NCBI GenBank assembly: GCA_037976565.1
Contig: CP137675.1
Span: 16,912,992 to 16,976,991 of the forward strand
Length of the DNA: 64,000 nt
Source of the DNA: Mesocentrotus franciscanus
Lineage: Eukaryota; Echinodermata; Echinoidea; Camarodonta; Strongylocentrotidae
Direction: 5' to 3'
The position numbers and the translations under genes were made by a program. Of the stretch, positions 22,316 through 37,300 are shown one piece after another (position 1 is the stretch's first letter; the number at the start of each line of letters is the position of its first letter). The notes under the pieces are model-generated. The model was not told the origin of the DNA. It ran no database searches and was given only the letters and a program-made list of their open reading frames with translations.

Positions 22316-25300
22316 CTGGGTTTGAAGAAAAGAAAGAAATAAAAATAATATTTATCCAAAAATTAATGTCGTAAAATAAAATAAGAAATATTATCATAAA
22401 GTTTAAAAAAAGAAATAATATAATGTACTCTAAATCAATACATCATTTATTCTACTAGTGTAGCTAGTTTCTTCATAATTCAGGAGGGAAGCCAACCTAA
22501 TATATACAACCGTTCGTCGATGCTAATGACTGAGCCCAGCTGTAAATGGTCGCAAAATACCACTGGAAATGGATCTACATAATCAAACGAAATGCAGTCG
22601 CAGGACTTGTATTTAAGACATCAAGCAACCATATCATCAGTCTGCTGAGAGCCGGAAGAGTATTACATCATCATATCACGATCCTTTGAATTTGGAATAG
22701 ACAGCCTCTACATATATTCCGTTTGTAAAGAGTTCTTATCGACCTTTAATGTGTTTGCTGATGTTTTATTTAGGGGATTCTTGGAGAGTCTAATCTAAGA
22801 GATGGGATGAAACTTACAGCATTGATCCAGAACTTGACGATGGGAGCTATGGAGGGGATTCGAACCTTCTCTCTACCATCTTGGTTGACCTGAAAGAAAG
22901 AAGGGCAGTGACTAATTTATATCTACACTGCTTTGCATTAGGTACTTTTTGAATCAATAAATTTTTCACTCGAAGTACTCAGTTCATTTTAATTCACATT
23001 TTTCCTCGAAAGCACGAGATGGGCACTTAACAAGGCTTTTCATACAAATGAAATAGTGATGAATTACGAAGAACATTAAAAAAAAGATGAGATAATGTTA
23101 AAGAATGATGACTTGAATCTTAAGATGTGGCCTATGTTGATCAAAATTGATAGTTTTTATGTTTGGCAGCGGCATCATTCTTCTAAACATGGATGTAAAA
23201 AAAGTTTAATAAGAAGAAATTCGAGAAAACAACATTTGGCTGCAATTAAGACGGAAGAATGTGAAATTCTCAAAATGTATTGTGATTTCGGTTATTCCTT
23301 CGTTAATTGCATTGTATTCAATGGACATGTATAATTAATGGTCGTACATATAATCAGTAGCATGGTTATTAATGGGTCTCCTCCCACGTCTACCACTGGG
23401 TTTAACCTTCTGAAAACTATAGCAACTTTGAATTCATACCACTTTCATGGAGGTACTGTCACTCACCGTGTTCACATCCGGGCTGGTGTTGGTGTTTCTT
23501 CGTGATGTCACCATGTCCTCCCCCTGACCTACGTCATCTACGTCATTATCCGTACAGAGTAACCTCTTGAAGAACTCCTGAACAACAGAATGCAAGATTT
23601 ATGCTATTATAAGAATCATAATATCAATGCGAAAATGTTGTTTTGAAAATTAAACACATTACATAGCATTTAAACATTCATCATCATGATCATCGTGCGA
23701 CGGCCGTAGGGCGATATGGAGTTCACTTTTCGACAAAATTCCTGGAGACAAAACTAAAGTTTATACTGAATTATTATTATATTTTGTCCATTCTGCTTAA
23801 TAATAATATGTTCATCTATTTCACAAGATTTGTTTTGGCTGTCATATTTTCAAGCAATTTGCTTTTAATGGTAGTCCTTCTCCCGCAAATAATTTCATAA
23901 AGTTTGATGAAATATGATAATTTGACAATTTATCTTATCTTTTTTTTTTCTATAACTAATGTCCTTTGACAAGACATTGATCTACATTTGCCACTCTCCA
24001 CCCAGGTGTTCAATGGGTACCCGGTAGGATGCGAAAGTTAATGTGGTTAGATGAGCAAGTGTGTGCTTGTAAAAATGACGCCTGGCTGGAATGCTCCCAG
24101 GGAGTGGAGAATGTGCATACATTGTGTGCGGGTAAGCCTGAATCCGATGACCGTAATAATATATCTGTAAAGCGCTTAGAGACATCATCGATGTATTAAG
24201 CGCTATATACAAGGAATATTATTATTATTATTATTATTAATATTTGTTTATTTTCGATTAATTGAAAGAAAGTACTTTTCAGTATTTATGTTTGTTATGT
24301 TACCGAATAACGTTTATATTCAAATGGAATGCAGAAGTAATGTAATCAATTCAAATTAAAATCAACTACTTTATGAAAATGAGCATTCACTTACCTTCAT
24401 TCCAGGGTTAGTTTTGAGTTTTCCATACCACTGATCATTCAGTAGCAGTTGAATAGATGGGTGAGCGATGAGTCGATAATGTTTGAAGTTAGCAGGGATA
24501 GACATGTCATGTGACTCCAGTTCGGTAACTCGACGCGGAGTAAGCTGCGAGTGTAGCTAGCATCTTCTTCAAAACATTGAGTCAGGAGGGTGACTGCGAG
24601 CTGCTCATACAACCTGAGCAAGAAAGGGATACACGAGGTACACTTGATTGGTTGATTATTCTTTTACCTGACTGCTAAGAAAGCATGTTGTATGTTTGTA
24701 AGTAAGCAATCAGGGGAGCGAAGGCTTTAAGTCCTCTCCGAGGGACTTGGTAATGAGGATTAATGCCTTACCAAAGGGCACGGAGCATTGACTTGGTTTC
24801 GAACCGGGACCTCTCGGTTACGAGACCACTGCGCTCTACCACTGAGCCATCGCGCATCACAACACTTGTTATTATGACGCTTATTGCTTTGGTGGATAAA
24901 CTACATGTATTTGGCATCCACTGGCATAGCCAGACTTGTTGAACAGAGTAGTGGTAGGAGGGGGAGGGCGCACAGACAACAACAGACACACAAAATACCA
25001 CATAGTCTCGTGGTGGATGACCTTTATGAAGTGGAGGGGGGTCCTCCTTGCGCCCCCATGAATATGCCTATATTATAATCCAATAGGATATACTTGTAAT
25101 GCTTGACTGGTCAAACAGCTACAGAGGAGATAGGCCATGATTCGTACATCCACGTTTGTGATTTAGAGTCAAGAGGTGGTTCAAAATCATGGACTAACAG
25201 TAAAGATACAGCACATACATGACTGTAATTTATCTGTCGTCATGCTACGGTGTAATTATTATATTGGTGAACTTGTTAATGGGGTCCAAATACGTTTTCG

Positions 25301-28300
25301 AAAGAATAACAAAAATCAGGTTTCAACCCCAAACACCCTGTCATGTACCTTTGATATGCAGGAGCCAACTGCCAGGAAGGGGGCAGGGGCGGAGGAAAAA
25401 GGGAGGGGGTAGATATTGTGAGGTGGCAGTTGCTGCTCCTGATAATAACAAGTGAGTTGTATATATGGCATTGAAACTCATCAGTAACGAAATAATTTAT
25501 CAGTATACATGTAGGCTATATCCATGATTCAGTTATTTCTCGTAGTGGAGGGGCCGTGATATAGTAGTTCATTCACGTGACTCTCAATCCAAGGGTTAAG
25601 GGTTTGAATCTCAGCCCGGCATTAATCTTCCTTTGGCAATGCATTAATCTTCCTTTGGCAAGGCATTAATCCACATTTGCCACTCTCCACCCAGGTGTAA
25701 ATGGGTACCTGGCAATCGCTGGGGCACTAATTATTGTAGGTCTCTCAGGAAGAACAGCAATGAAGCTGATGAGGCTTCCCTAGATAAATAAAATTATTAT
25801 CATACTATATTATATCATATTATCATTTCAGTTCAAATAATAATTCAGAGTTTAAAGATGAATCTAAATTGTTTCAAAGGTACCTGGATTGTTCAGTAAG
25901 CTGATCCGCGGCATCGGTGTTGTATTGCGATCGTGCGCAGCGAGACATGGAATGACAGAGCCGGAATCCAACCAAGGCCTTGGGTAAGGATTCCTGACCT
26001 AGCTGCCACATCAGATAAGCCATCTCATGTTTCTTGGTGAGGATGGCCCAGAGGAAGAGATCATTGTAGGGGAAGGGATTGTAATGGTGGAGGTCTGCTG
26101 TCTCAGGCTTGCCCTGATTTATAAATTCAATACAATTTAATTCAATAAACATTTATTTCCTTAACAAAAACAAAATTAACATATTATGGAATATATAACT
26201 GTATTTACAATGTTATATAGGAACATGGACCTACTACGGAAGGAGGCGAAACTCCCTAAAACACAGGGCTTGTGGTGGGGTTATATAAAAAACATACATA
26301 TGATACATACAAACTACATAATAATCATAATCTACATAAATTTTCAATAAAGATAATGAGATAGAGAAGGGGGAAAACAGGGGGAAAAAGTCAAACAAGC
26401 AATACTGAAAATGAAGCGTTTCATTCCAAATGGGGATAAATCAATTTTTAGCGTTTTCTTGTAAAATCAAGTATTTTTAAATTACCACTTTCTCTAACTT
26501 GTAAATTATCATCTCTTTTTTGTATATATGGTAGGGATATAGGGCCTTTCATCGTGGATTAATAATAATATTTCATTCGATACAAAAATCGTGGAAATTG
26601 CTGTTTCCTGACTAAGTTTTAAAATTCAACCTTGCTAGACCCATTGTTCTGCGATTTTTTTTTTTTTTTTTAGGTACGGACATGCACTGAATAATTGGAT
26701 CATGAATCATCAAATTAAAGATGGCTAATAGCGCGATAAAGACTCACGTCAATTTTTTAATTTCAGAATATTAAAGCTTCCTGCACCGATTGTTTACCGA
26801 TAAGCATACCTTTGACTGACTGATTTCAAATATCCACCATGCAAAACAATAGATTGCGTCTTTTCCCCCATAACTTTAATGGTAAGATGATATACTGAAG
26901 CGTGCCACTTAATCAAGAAGTTTAAGTCTCATAACGGCAATTTACATGTACGTCAGAGATTAATCCGTATCTGAGTACCTCACTAATGTATGCCTGAGTG
27001 AAAATGTGCATTTTAATGTCAATTTCTTTAACTTAACAAAAATACTAGAAACCGATATTTTAATTTTTGAGATGCGTTTAGCAGGGACAAAATATTCAGA
27101 CGAGCCATGTACGAACAAAGTAAATTAATGAATGAATTCTGATATTTTTGTTATCATAACAGTTTTGTTCGATTTATCCGGGACTTCCGGGTGATTAGGC
27201 TAGCTAAAAATCAATTCAGTTCATTAATATAGGATTTCTCTGTCAATTTCGTAAGTTGGCCACACAAATTCATTTTATGTTCATTCAATTTCGCCGATTC
27301 TGTCACCGCAGCTGTTATTTTTCGTTCAAATTCGTTTTTTAGCATTTAAATTCATAAAACGATCATTCAAAACATTTTATTTTCATTCGAATTAAAACGT
27401 GTTTCTTTTTCGTAAAATTTTCATTCAATTTAAAGCGAGACGATTCGCGATTACGTAATAGCGTCTTCCGTGAATTCAAATTCGTTTCTTTGCATACAAT
27501 TTCACACGTTTTGCAGACAAATTAAACATGTAAATCTTACCCAGTATGATCATATATAGAACCCGTAAGCTTAGTCCCATGCTAAATCCATTTCAAATTG
27601 TATGGGTTGGTAAGCAACAAATATGTTATTTGTCCTCACTAGGGGTGTATACCCACTAAATCATCACTATTTAGCAACTGAACGATCATGTGTTAAGTAG
27701 ATATAACTTAGCCACATCAATATAGAATTAGCATGGAACTAAGCAAGAGTGTCTTTTGTGAATATGCAATGATATAAGTGCATGCAAAGTGTGTGTTTAC
27801 AGACTACAGTTGTATTTATTGGAGAGGCGTACCATAATGGTGGGGGGGGGGGTATCAATACTCTATACATTGATTTATTAGTTATGTTTTGTTAGTTTTT
27901 TTGTGATAATTTATTCGATGTTCGTAATCTCTTTGAAGCCATTTATATTTGTGTAAATTATATTTAGTCTGTATTGAACATGTTAAGAACAATCCATGAG
28001 TATCAATTCAATCACAATCATAATCACATCAAAATCTGAATCACCATCACACTGAATCACAATCACGATCGTGATCACAGTCATAATTACCATCTCAGTC
28101 ACAATCGTAATCACCATCTCAATTACAATCACGATCACGATCACATACAGTAACAAGCACAATCACGCTACACTATCATTAATGAGTTTGATCAATAACT
28201 CATGTCATGTGGACATAAACTAAAGAATACATTTGTTTAATTTAGATGAAAAACATGTGCATATACCATTTATACCATAGGTTTGTAAAGATAGGCGAAT

Positions 28301-31300
28301 ATGAATGAAAACGTTGTTATTTAGAATGACCCAAAGTGAAAATGAATGGTACGGACGTCCGATTTGCCATTGTTGACGAAAATGAATGCAAACTGCGCAT
28401 TTGTAAGCGGTTGTTAAATTGAATGAAACAAGTGCTAAATCCATTGACCGAATAAGTAAATCAAATGAAAAAAGTGTTATTTTGAATGAAATTTACACGC
28501 CGGCAGCTTTATTTCGCGAATTTGAATGAACTTTGTATCAAAACGAATGAAAAGCTTACGAGATTGACCGAGAAATCCTATAGTAAATTTTATCATTTAG
28601 GTTCAAATCAATGCGTAATGTTCTCGACTACAAGCTGCTAATTGCTGTCTATTATTGCTTAACGCCGAATAGACTATTTCTATAATGTAATTAAATTTAA
28701 TGCACACACAGTGGCGGATCCAGGGGGCCCGGGCCCCCCCTAGCAAAAAAAAAGAAGGTAAAAACACCCTTTTTGAAAAAAAAAATTGTGCTCACTACCC
28801 CTGGCGCCCAAGGTGGGGGGTGGCGGTGGAAAAAAATTACCCTTGCCGGAGGGAAAAAAATTTTCGGGTGCCAAAATTTTTTGTTGTTGCTCACTACCCC
28901 CCCCCCACTGAGCGAAAAATCGACCGGCATGATTTTCAAATTTTCGCACGAAGTGGGCCCCTTTAGGCCCCTCCCTTGCCACCGGCTGGATCCGCCCCTG
29001 TGCACACATCTTTGTTAAGTGCCTCGTTTCATATTATTTCATTCACTTGTTACGAATAATTGTATGTCAGTAATCAGAATGCGAATTGCATTCATAAGTT
29101 GTTGCAAGGTAGGACAAGCAATGTTTGTCCTACCTAGCAACAACTAATGTATGCAATTCGCATTCTGATTACTGAAAATGAAATACAATTATTCGTCACA
29201 GGTAAATGAAATAATTTGTAACGAGGCACTTAATAAAGATGTGTGCATTAAATTGGATTTCATTACGAAAACGGCCTATTGCTTGACGGATGACACCCAC
29301 CTTACAGCACGTATTATCACCCACGTTGACACAGGGGGTAGCGGTGGGTGGACTATGTCGTGTACTCAGATTCGAACCCTTTACCTAGAAGATGCTCAAT
29401 GATGATACCAATCTCCTGAAGAGTCACTTCAATCTCATTTTTCTAAAAAATAAAGATAACAATTGCTATAATTAATCTCGGCTTGAGATTTTTCCAAATT
29501 CCGAAATGTAACTGGATATTGTCAACGGGCCCTCTACGAGATTGTTTATCTGATTCTCACCCCCCTCCCTCTCTCTTTCTCTCAAAATATGTCAACGTGG
29601 TAAATATAAGGTCAACAATAAGGAAATACCCATATTTCGGATGATATGTAATGTTTATACCTACTTGCATGGCTACTGTCACTATTTCCAGGAGTACTAT
29701 ACCATGTATTTAGTCATCTCTCTCTCTCTCTCTCTCTGCCTAGCCCTTCCCTTCCCTTCTCTCAATCTATGTTTCGTTCTCTCTATTCATCTTCTATTCC
29801 TATCACACCCTTTCTCTTTCCCCTTTGTTTGCATTCACTGCGTAACGTTTTTCCACCTTAACTACATCCCTAGCTGTTGAATTTAACTAGAAATAGTATG
29901 AAGCACAAGGGAACAACGAGTTTTAAAATACAATGTAAATATTTTACAGCTATTGACTGGTGGGGTGTATGATATAATATCTTTGGACCGCCTAAGGGAG
30001 TTATATGAATATGAATTATAACTTCCTTGCGGTCCAAGAAAATGTATGTTTTACCCCTTTCAGTTAACATCTGTTATATTAGACAACTGTGATTACATTT
30101 TGGTATATACAATTGTAATCAAATTTTCCTAAAACTTTACCCTAACCTATGTTTTGCTTATGATAATGTGACGGGGAGGGGGTGCTCCTTATCCACTGAA
30201 GTGACGCCCTGTTTGTTAAAACGACTTTAATGAATCCGAACCATAGTTGTCTCTATCTAGTCCAAGTGCTCATGCATGCCTCTGTTGACATACTAGTTCA
30301 CTACCATGGGAGTGTTTCACAAAGACTAAGATCGACTTTAAGTTGGACTTAACTATGGCAGGCCGTTCATGCCACTGCTTGCTCTCACCATTATGATGTT
30401 TAGATAATATTTATTCCTTCAATAATGAATTTTCAAAGTTCTTGCCTTTCATTCTTACCCTCGCACGACGGGTGTATCAGGAGAACATAGATGATTGAAG
30501 AATTAAAAGAAAATCTATAAAAAACGGCCAGAATATGGACTATTTACATACCTGTATCTGACTGGTTCTGACCATACTGAAATTGGCATACTGAGACAGT
30601 GACGATAGCGATGGAAACGGGTCACTTTCCTTTAAGGAAGAAAATGAGAATTTTCATGATTTATTAGATTTTTATATAAAAAAATACATCATAACAAGTG
30701 GCAGAACGAGTAATACATCAAACAAAAGTGCCCCTTTTATACGATAGTGGACCCATTCCCACATAATTGAACCGGCGACAATGAAAGATAAATGTAACAC
30801 CCGAAAGTTTTGCTTTATTAAATGCAATTTATACTTCACTAACGTAGCATTTAGTAGGAGCTTATCTATTTTATTCGTCAAAAGAAGGGAGGGATTTCTT
30901 GCAGTCTAGTGAATTTAATTTGACCATCCTCCTTCAGAAGAACCTCTTATCTTTTACATGTTTTAAATGAGTCCACTTCTAAATGAATTCTACCGACTGC
31001 CCCACCATCATAGGTCTTTTTACGAAAAGTAAATTCCTTCTGTAAATTGTATAACTTTTCTCTCAGTGCTTCTCTTTGTAATAGACTATATTCTTGTACT
31101 TACCAGCGTGTTATACAGCGACTTTAGCCGTTCTTTGGTGAGGAATTTCTGCATGAAGAGACCCTGTTCGAGGAGAAGTTTGACAAACTTTACTCGGTTC
31201 TTCTTTAGAGCAATGTCCATGGCTTCCTCTAGCGCCGATTCCTGTCATCGAGAGGCAGTGGGGTTTAAATGATTCATTATCAAATTGGATTATTCACATA

Positions 31301-34300
31301 AAACAGTCGCATATCCACAAAGTGGTAATCAGGGGTGGAATACGGATGATAAGGGCTGAGGGGAAGTAATGCATCTGGGTAGCCTCGCGTGCCGAAGACC
31401 CATTACACGATTTGGACGACTTGGTGAGAATTCCCAAATGAAAGTATCCGATTTAAAGAAAAATCTTAATTTATTAATTTAATTAATAAAACACATGTTT
31501 TTGTTTTGTTGTGTTTTTGCTTTATTTCGTTTTTGTTTTGTTTTCTCGTCTGTAATCTTACGTCAACTGGGGTCTATTGAGTTGAATAGTGAGTGATGTG
31601 TCGTGGTCTAGTGGATACGTCGCCAGACTGTGGATCACAATGTTCGCGGTTCGAGTCCCGCCGAGGCACTACTGTCCTCCTTTGGCAATACATTTAAATA
31701 CATTTGCCACACTCGACCCAGGTGAGGCAAATGGGTACCTAGCAGGAATTATTTCATTGAAATGCTAGAGCGCCATTATGGCATAAAACCCCTGCTTGAT
31801 TACCACCTTGTGGATATATGCCACTGTATTATGCCATTATGGCAGCCATGCTAAAGCTGGGGTAATAATTGTGGAGCGCCAAGAGTGTCAAGTCCAACAG
31901 ACTATACAAGAACCCACTATTATCATTATTATTATCATTATTATTGTTTTTATTAGTCATCCCTGTTTCCTTACCTCCCATCCAGAGACTTCCTTGAAGA
32001 TATGTTCTTCGGCAAAGTCAACTCGGTTCCAGATCAATGATAGCTTCAGTTGTTCAAGAGCTGAGAGGTTGCTCGCTGTTATCAAAACACACAACGATGA
32101 ATTAGTACTAAAATGAGAAATCAATGTGATTTGAGTTGTGTATAACCTAGTCAGAAATGGAAGGCAGTTATAATTTATGTTAATCTATATGTTGGGGCTC
32201 ATTTTCGCGATGTTACATTATAATCAGATATGGAGGTATAGGTAGAATTTATTTCTTGATTTCATTTGAATAATTTTATTTTTGGAATATGAAGACTACT
32301 CCCTTGAACAATCGAAACAGTGTCTTTACTAGTGAGGAACTAGTGTAAGTGTAAGAGATTCAAACTCGGAGCCTTTGAAAAGCCATCCCAACAAAGGCAT
32401 GACACGGGCTAAAAATCCAGCTGAAACGCGAAAGAGGGCGCCTTGAAAAGAATATCGATGAAATCTAGTTGTTTTTTTAGGCTGACCTACATGCATGGCT
32501 GTACGACATTTACTCCTACGACAACTGTTCGGCGTCAATTTCCTACACGAACAGACTTCTTAACTTCGAACCTGGACACAACGATCAACGATCTACATAA
32601 CCCCAACCCCGCCAACTCTAAACTAAAACCCGACTGCAACCCTAACGCTAACCATGCACTAACCTAGACGAAGTAAAGCCCGGACCAATTGTCGGGTCGT
32701 CACAATCATCGACGGTGATCAATGATTCCCCGTCATTGTTTATGTAGTCATGTAATTTAACGACATGATCGGCTTACCTTTCAGAAGAGCGGATAAGATG
32801 GCCGAATCGATGTCGACATTGTTATCAGACTCCACGCTGAAGATTGTTATCTAAACAGAATCGTACAAGATAAATCATTACTTTCATCAAAATACCTGAT
32901 AACTATGGGCAATGGTCCGTAGACTTAAACAAAATAAAATTGTCTCTTTTGACCTTGGATTTAATAACCAGCATGCATCAAATAGGACTAACTACCATGG
33001 TATTTATAGTTTATAATACTGTCAACATACCAATTGAAAGATTCACAGACTTTGATAATTGTCCATATTCAAAGATGAACATGATCATGATGTATTACTG
33101 TAACACTTGAAGTTATCACATGTATCCGGAATTTAGAAATTTAGAGGCGAGGGGCTTCGTCACACCAATACGGGTATAATACAGGATATGACCTCCTCTC
33201 ACCTCGCCCAGAAAAAAAATATTGGAGAGGGAATGGGGGCTTGAAGGTGTTTTAATATAGGAGGTGGGTGATGGGCTCAAGCCCCCCCCCCCAAGCCTTC
33301 CTCTAGAACCACTACAGACCATTACATTGAAAGATGGAGCACCCTCTTTGGGTTCGCATCTGGGCCCTTGCTGTTTCATAAAAGTTGTTATCAATAACAA
33401 GTTACAATAACTGCTATAATCTACTGAAATCGAGGCATTTGATTGGCTGAGAGCAAATTTGTCATAGAAAATTAGCGTTTGTTATTGATAACAAGTTTTT
33501 ACGAAACAGGGCCCAGGAGTGTGACATGGGTATGATACATACACATGACTTCTGTTTGATGACCTCTAGTAGTTGTTTGAGTAGAAGACTATGAGCGCTC
33601 TTATCACGGGGGAATGCCGCAGATATCCTCTTCTTTAACTGCTCCTGAGCTTCATATGATATTTGCCTAAAGAGAGTGGGAAACGAAAGATACAAATAGC
33701 AAAACACACATTTCTTTCATTATTGTGACTGATACGTATATAAGAAAGTGGATATATTGGAAAGTGTATATAATTGAAAAGTTTATCACATTTTCATATT
33801 TTTTGTGTTGAGTCATTTACATGATTAAATACAGAACAATTTTGGGGGCATCTCATGGGAGGGGGTAGCAATCGCTCCCCTGACCCCAAATTCTCTACTG
33901 CTTGTATATTTATTAGGATATGTCGAAGAACACAATAATCACGAACGTTTGATTGACTCCTACAAAATGGATTCCTTGAAAATTTAGATTAAAGGTACTA
34001 TGTCCCATTTGCAGGCCAAAAAAATGAAAAGGTTAAATTCCAACGGCATTTGAAAGATAATACTAATTTAGAACTTCCTCAAAAAAAAGGGCTTGAAAAT
34101 GTCTTTTGTGGGAAAATAACGACTATTAGTTGTCAAATCGAATTTAGCGATCGCGCTCGTTTAATTAAATAGTCTGATTTTCAGACCCTTGTACCGAATG
34201 GTCGTACGTTTTGTGCTGCGCAAAGATTCAATCAGTTTAATTTTGGCCATTACAAGAAGTGGGTTATTGATGTAGACAAATGCTCATGTACCCTTTACAG

Positions 34301-37300
34301 CTCATTTTATGTATGTTATTACCAAAGATGAAAAAGCCAGTCAGTCACTCAATAGTGTCTGACAGTGAAGTCTAGAAAGTAAACGGGTTCCTTGCATAAT
34401 TTGAATATTAGGACACTGCTAACGTTTAAATTTCACAGATAGGACATACGTGACATATTCCTAATTCCTGCAAAGTTCTACAGAATTTGATGTTGGCTGC
34501 AAAAGGGATACACTACTTTTAAAGGCATTGTTTAACAATGCCAAATCTGATATGCATGGCCCTACGTGTTATCAGCGTCTGTGATATGGTGTAATATTGA
34601 AGCCCTAAACAATTGCGCTTCAAAATGATCTTGAAGTGCCTCAAAAAAGTAAAAATCTTTGAGTGACCGGTTTACCATACTCATTATCCCCAATAGTGTT
34701 ATAAAAACCGTTGGGAAAACGGTTTTTGAAATTTCGAATTCCAATCATAAATATCTTGATAATCAGACGGGCGATCGGCTTGTAAACGTCATGGGATTCC
34801 TGACTGACCTAAAGGTTTGTAATTATGATTGCAGCATGAGCTATATCCAGGATTTTGTTTAGAATCTGAGACAAAGATACCCAATCCCTTTAAGAACACA
34901 ATACAAAGTCGTTTTGTTACATCATTCACAATAAAATCCAGCTACAAACAGTTCGAACTTGATTCAGAAATTGCGTATTAGTTCTGGATTGTATGTTGTT
35001 AAGTATGAATTTTGTTTAGAGAACGAAATGAAAAATTGCAAAACATGTGAACAAACACAAAAACAATCACCGTTCAGATGAGCTGTTCCTGTAAGCAAAG
35101 GCGATGAGATCTGCTGCCCGTCCACTGCCCTCTGCGATGACTACTGGTATAGGTGGGTCATGCGTGACGTTCTCGAGAACCACCTTAATGGTGTTCACAC
35201 CACCCTCTAGGCAAACACAGACTGCTGGCACTGGTCGATCACCTGGTCAAATGATAATATTAATAAGTCACAATCATAAGTGGATTTATAAAGCGCTTTT
35301 TTAAGGATACAAAGTTCTGAACACTATCATTACTCCCGACTTTAGCCAACTTCCATGAGAGGCGTTCAACATTCAAAGAATTTCTTTTTTCAACCAGGTA
35401 CCCAATACTTCACCCGAGAGTGGCAAATGTAAGTTTAATGTATTACCAAGGAGATTAGTACCGTATTGTGCCATACCGCCTATAGTCCGGTGATTTGTCC
35501 ATTAGACTCCGACACCACTAATTCCTATTCAACATTCCTTTCAGAAAACTCCATACGCGCTACTTTTTGTTGTAAAATAAATTGTTTTCATAAGCCTTTC
35601 ATTAAAAAAACGTTGCGATTATGTTCATCCCAACTCCAAAATTGCACGCAAGTCTTGATACGCGAAGCTGATTAGTCAAAGCTTGACAGTACAGTTTGAT
35701 TGTATGAGTTGTTTTTTCCTCACATCTCTTGATGCAGGAGACACTTGTTTCGACCAACTTCAAAAATATTAAGGAATACAAAGTCAGGTAGCCAGACATG
35801 CAAACAGACAAGAAACGAGGTGAGAGGGTGGTGAACTTACTATTTGCATCAATTCTCTCGCTCGAGATGACGTTCTCAAGTTTTGATCGTAGTGAGATCT
35901 CGACACCAAACTTTCCCACGGAGCCATCGTCGACGAGAATGAAATGGGTATGGTTAGGATCCAATGATGCACCAGAAGCACGATCTGAACTCGTCAATCG
36001 GTAATGCTTGATTTGTGGCTAGAAGAGGTTGAGAAAGTACAGATTTAAGCAATCAGCAGTGAGGAATTATATCGGTTCAGTTCAGTTCACTTTATTCGAT
36101 ACTTTCATTAAACATATACAAAGGTAAACAAACATATAAAAGCTGCAAAATAGAATAATATGTAACATGAAAATAACATAACATGAAGAAAAAGAAACAA
36201 AATCTAAACATGTACATTAATGAAAGTATTTGGAGATAAGACAGGAAGGCCGGGCCTTATCTAAAAGTCTGTCTCCAGTGATTTTCTAAGATTAGACATG
36301 CTTATCTTCTTCACTCAAATCCTTCTTTAAATTTCGTCCACCATGACTCCTTGATTTGAAAGGTTAAACTGAATATCGGGTCCTGAATCAAGATTCTCCT
36401 CATTCATGCCATTTACTATTGTTTATGAAAGAACTCGAATTCAATAGATCACGTATGAAATTTGAGTCGATTAAAACAAGACATCTCCGGTGACCAGGGT
36501 TTCAGGATCCATAAGATCGACCTCTCGCTCGACGTGTGCTCCTTTGAGCAACTATTTTTGGAAGGTTGAAAGACCGAAGGTCCACTAGACCGAAAACTTT
36601 TTTAAAGATCGAAACATTGGCTTCTTGGGCATTCGGTCTCGCGGACCCTTGGTTATCTGAGCTGTAGCAATCGAGACAAATCTGACTCACCGTTTTGACA
36701 TCCTGGGCCTGGGGTCTTTCGATGAGGTCTTCTCTGTTGTCGACGATGCCCCACGATACGACACCGATGGCGTTGATCTTCTGTCGTGATCGCAGCGAAT
36801 GTTCACGGACTGCCATTCCTATGTGACGCATCACACCTGACGATGCGAATGAAAGAAGACATCACAATGTTTTAGCAAATATATAATATATAGGCTATCT
36901 AAGCCTATCCTTCGTTGCTGATATAAGAGTAGAATCAACTTTCTTTTAGCGGGTAAAGTTTAAAGGTGCATGTTACTTGGTCGGGTAAATACACAAAGAG
37001 CTCACTGAGCTACCCACTGATGCAGATTTGGCTAAGCATTGTAAAGATGGCTCTACCGAAATAGCCAAAATGATGTTGGGTGATTAATGGATAGATCTAG
37101 ACACCGTCTCTTTGCCATTTTGGAAGTGCGTTAATAAGGTGTATGCTACATTCGTAACAAGTAACATACTTGGTATGCACCATCTTGAGCTACATGTTGC
37201 AAAGCACCAGGATGCTGACGAATGTGATTCGAGGGCCCACAGGAAGAACAGTCTAGATAATGATGCCTATACCCTGGTTAAAGTGATACCATACTGTTAT

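Noticed and set aside
28000..28155. CRISPR-like repeat array
   Set aside because: Simple AATCAC microsatellite without spacers, in a eukaryotic context.
31597..31670. tRNA gene
   Set aside because: Box A and box B are recognisable and the head termini pair partly, but the same head with a shared body and tail recurs at several sites, which marks a SINE.
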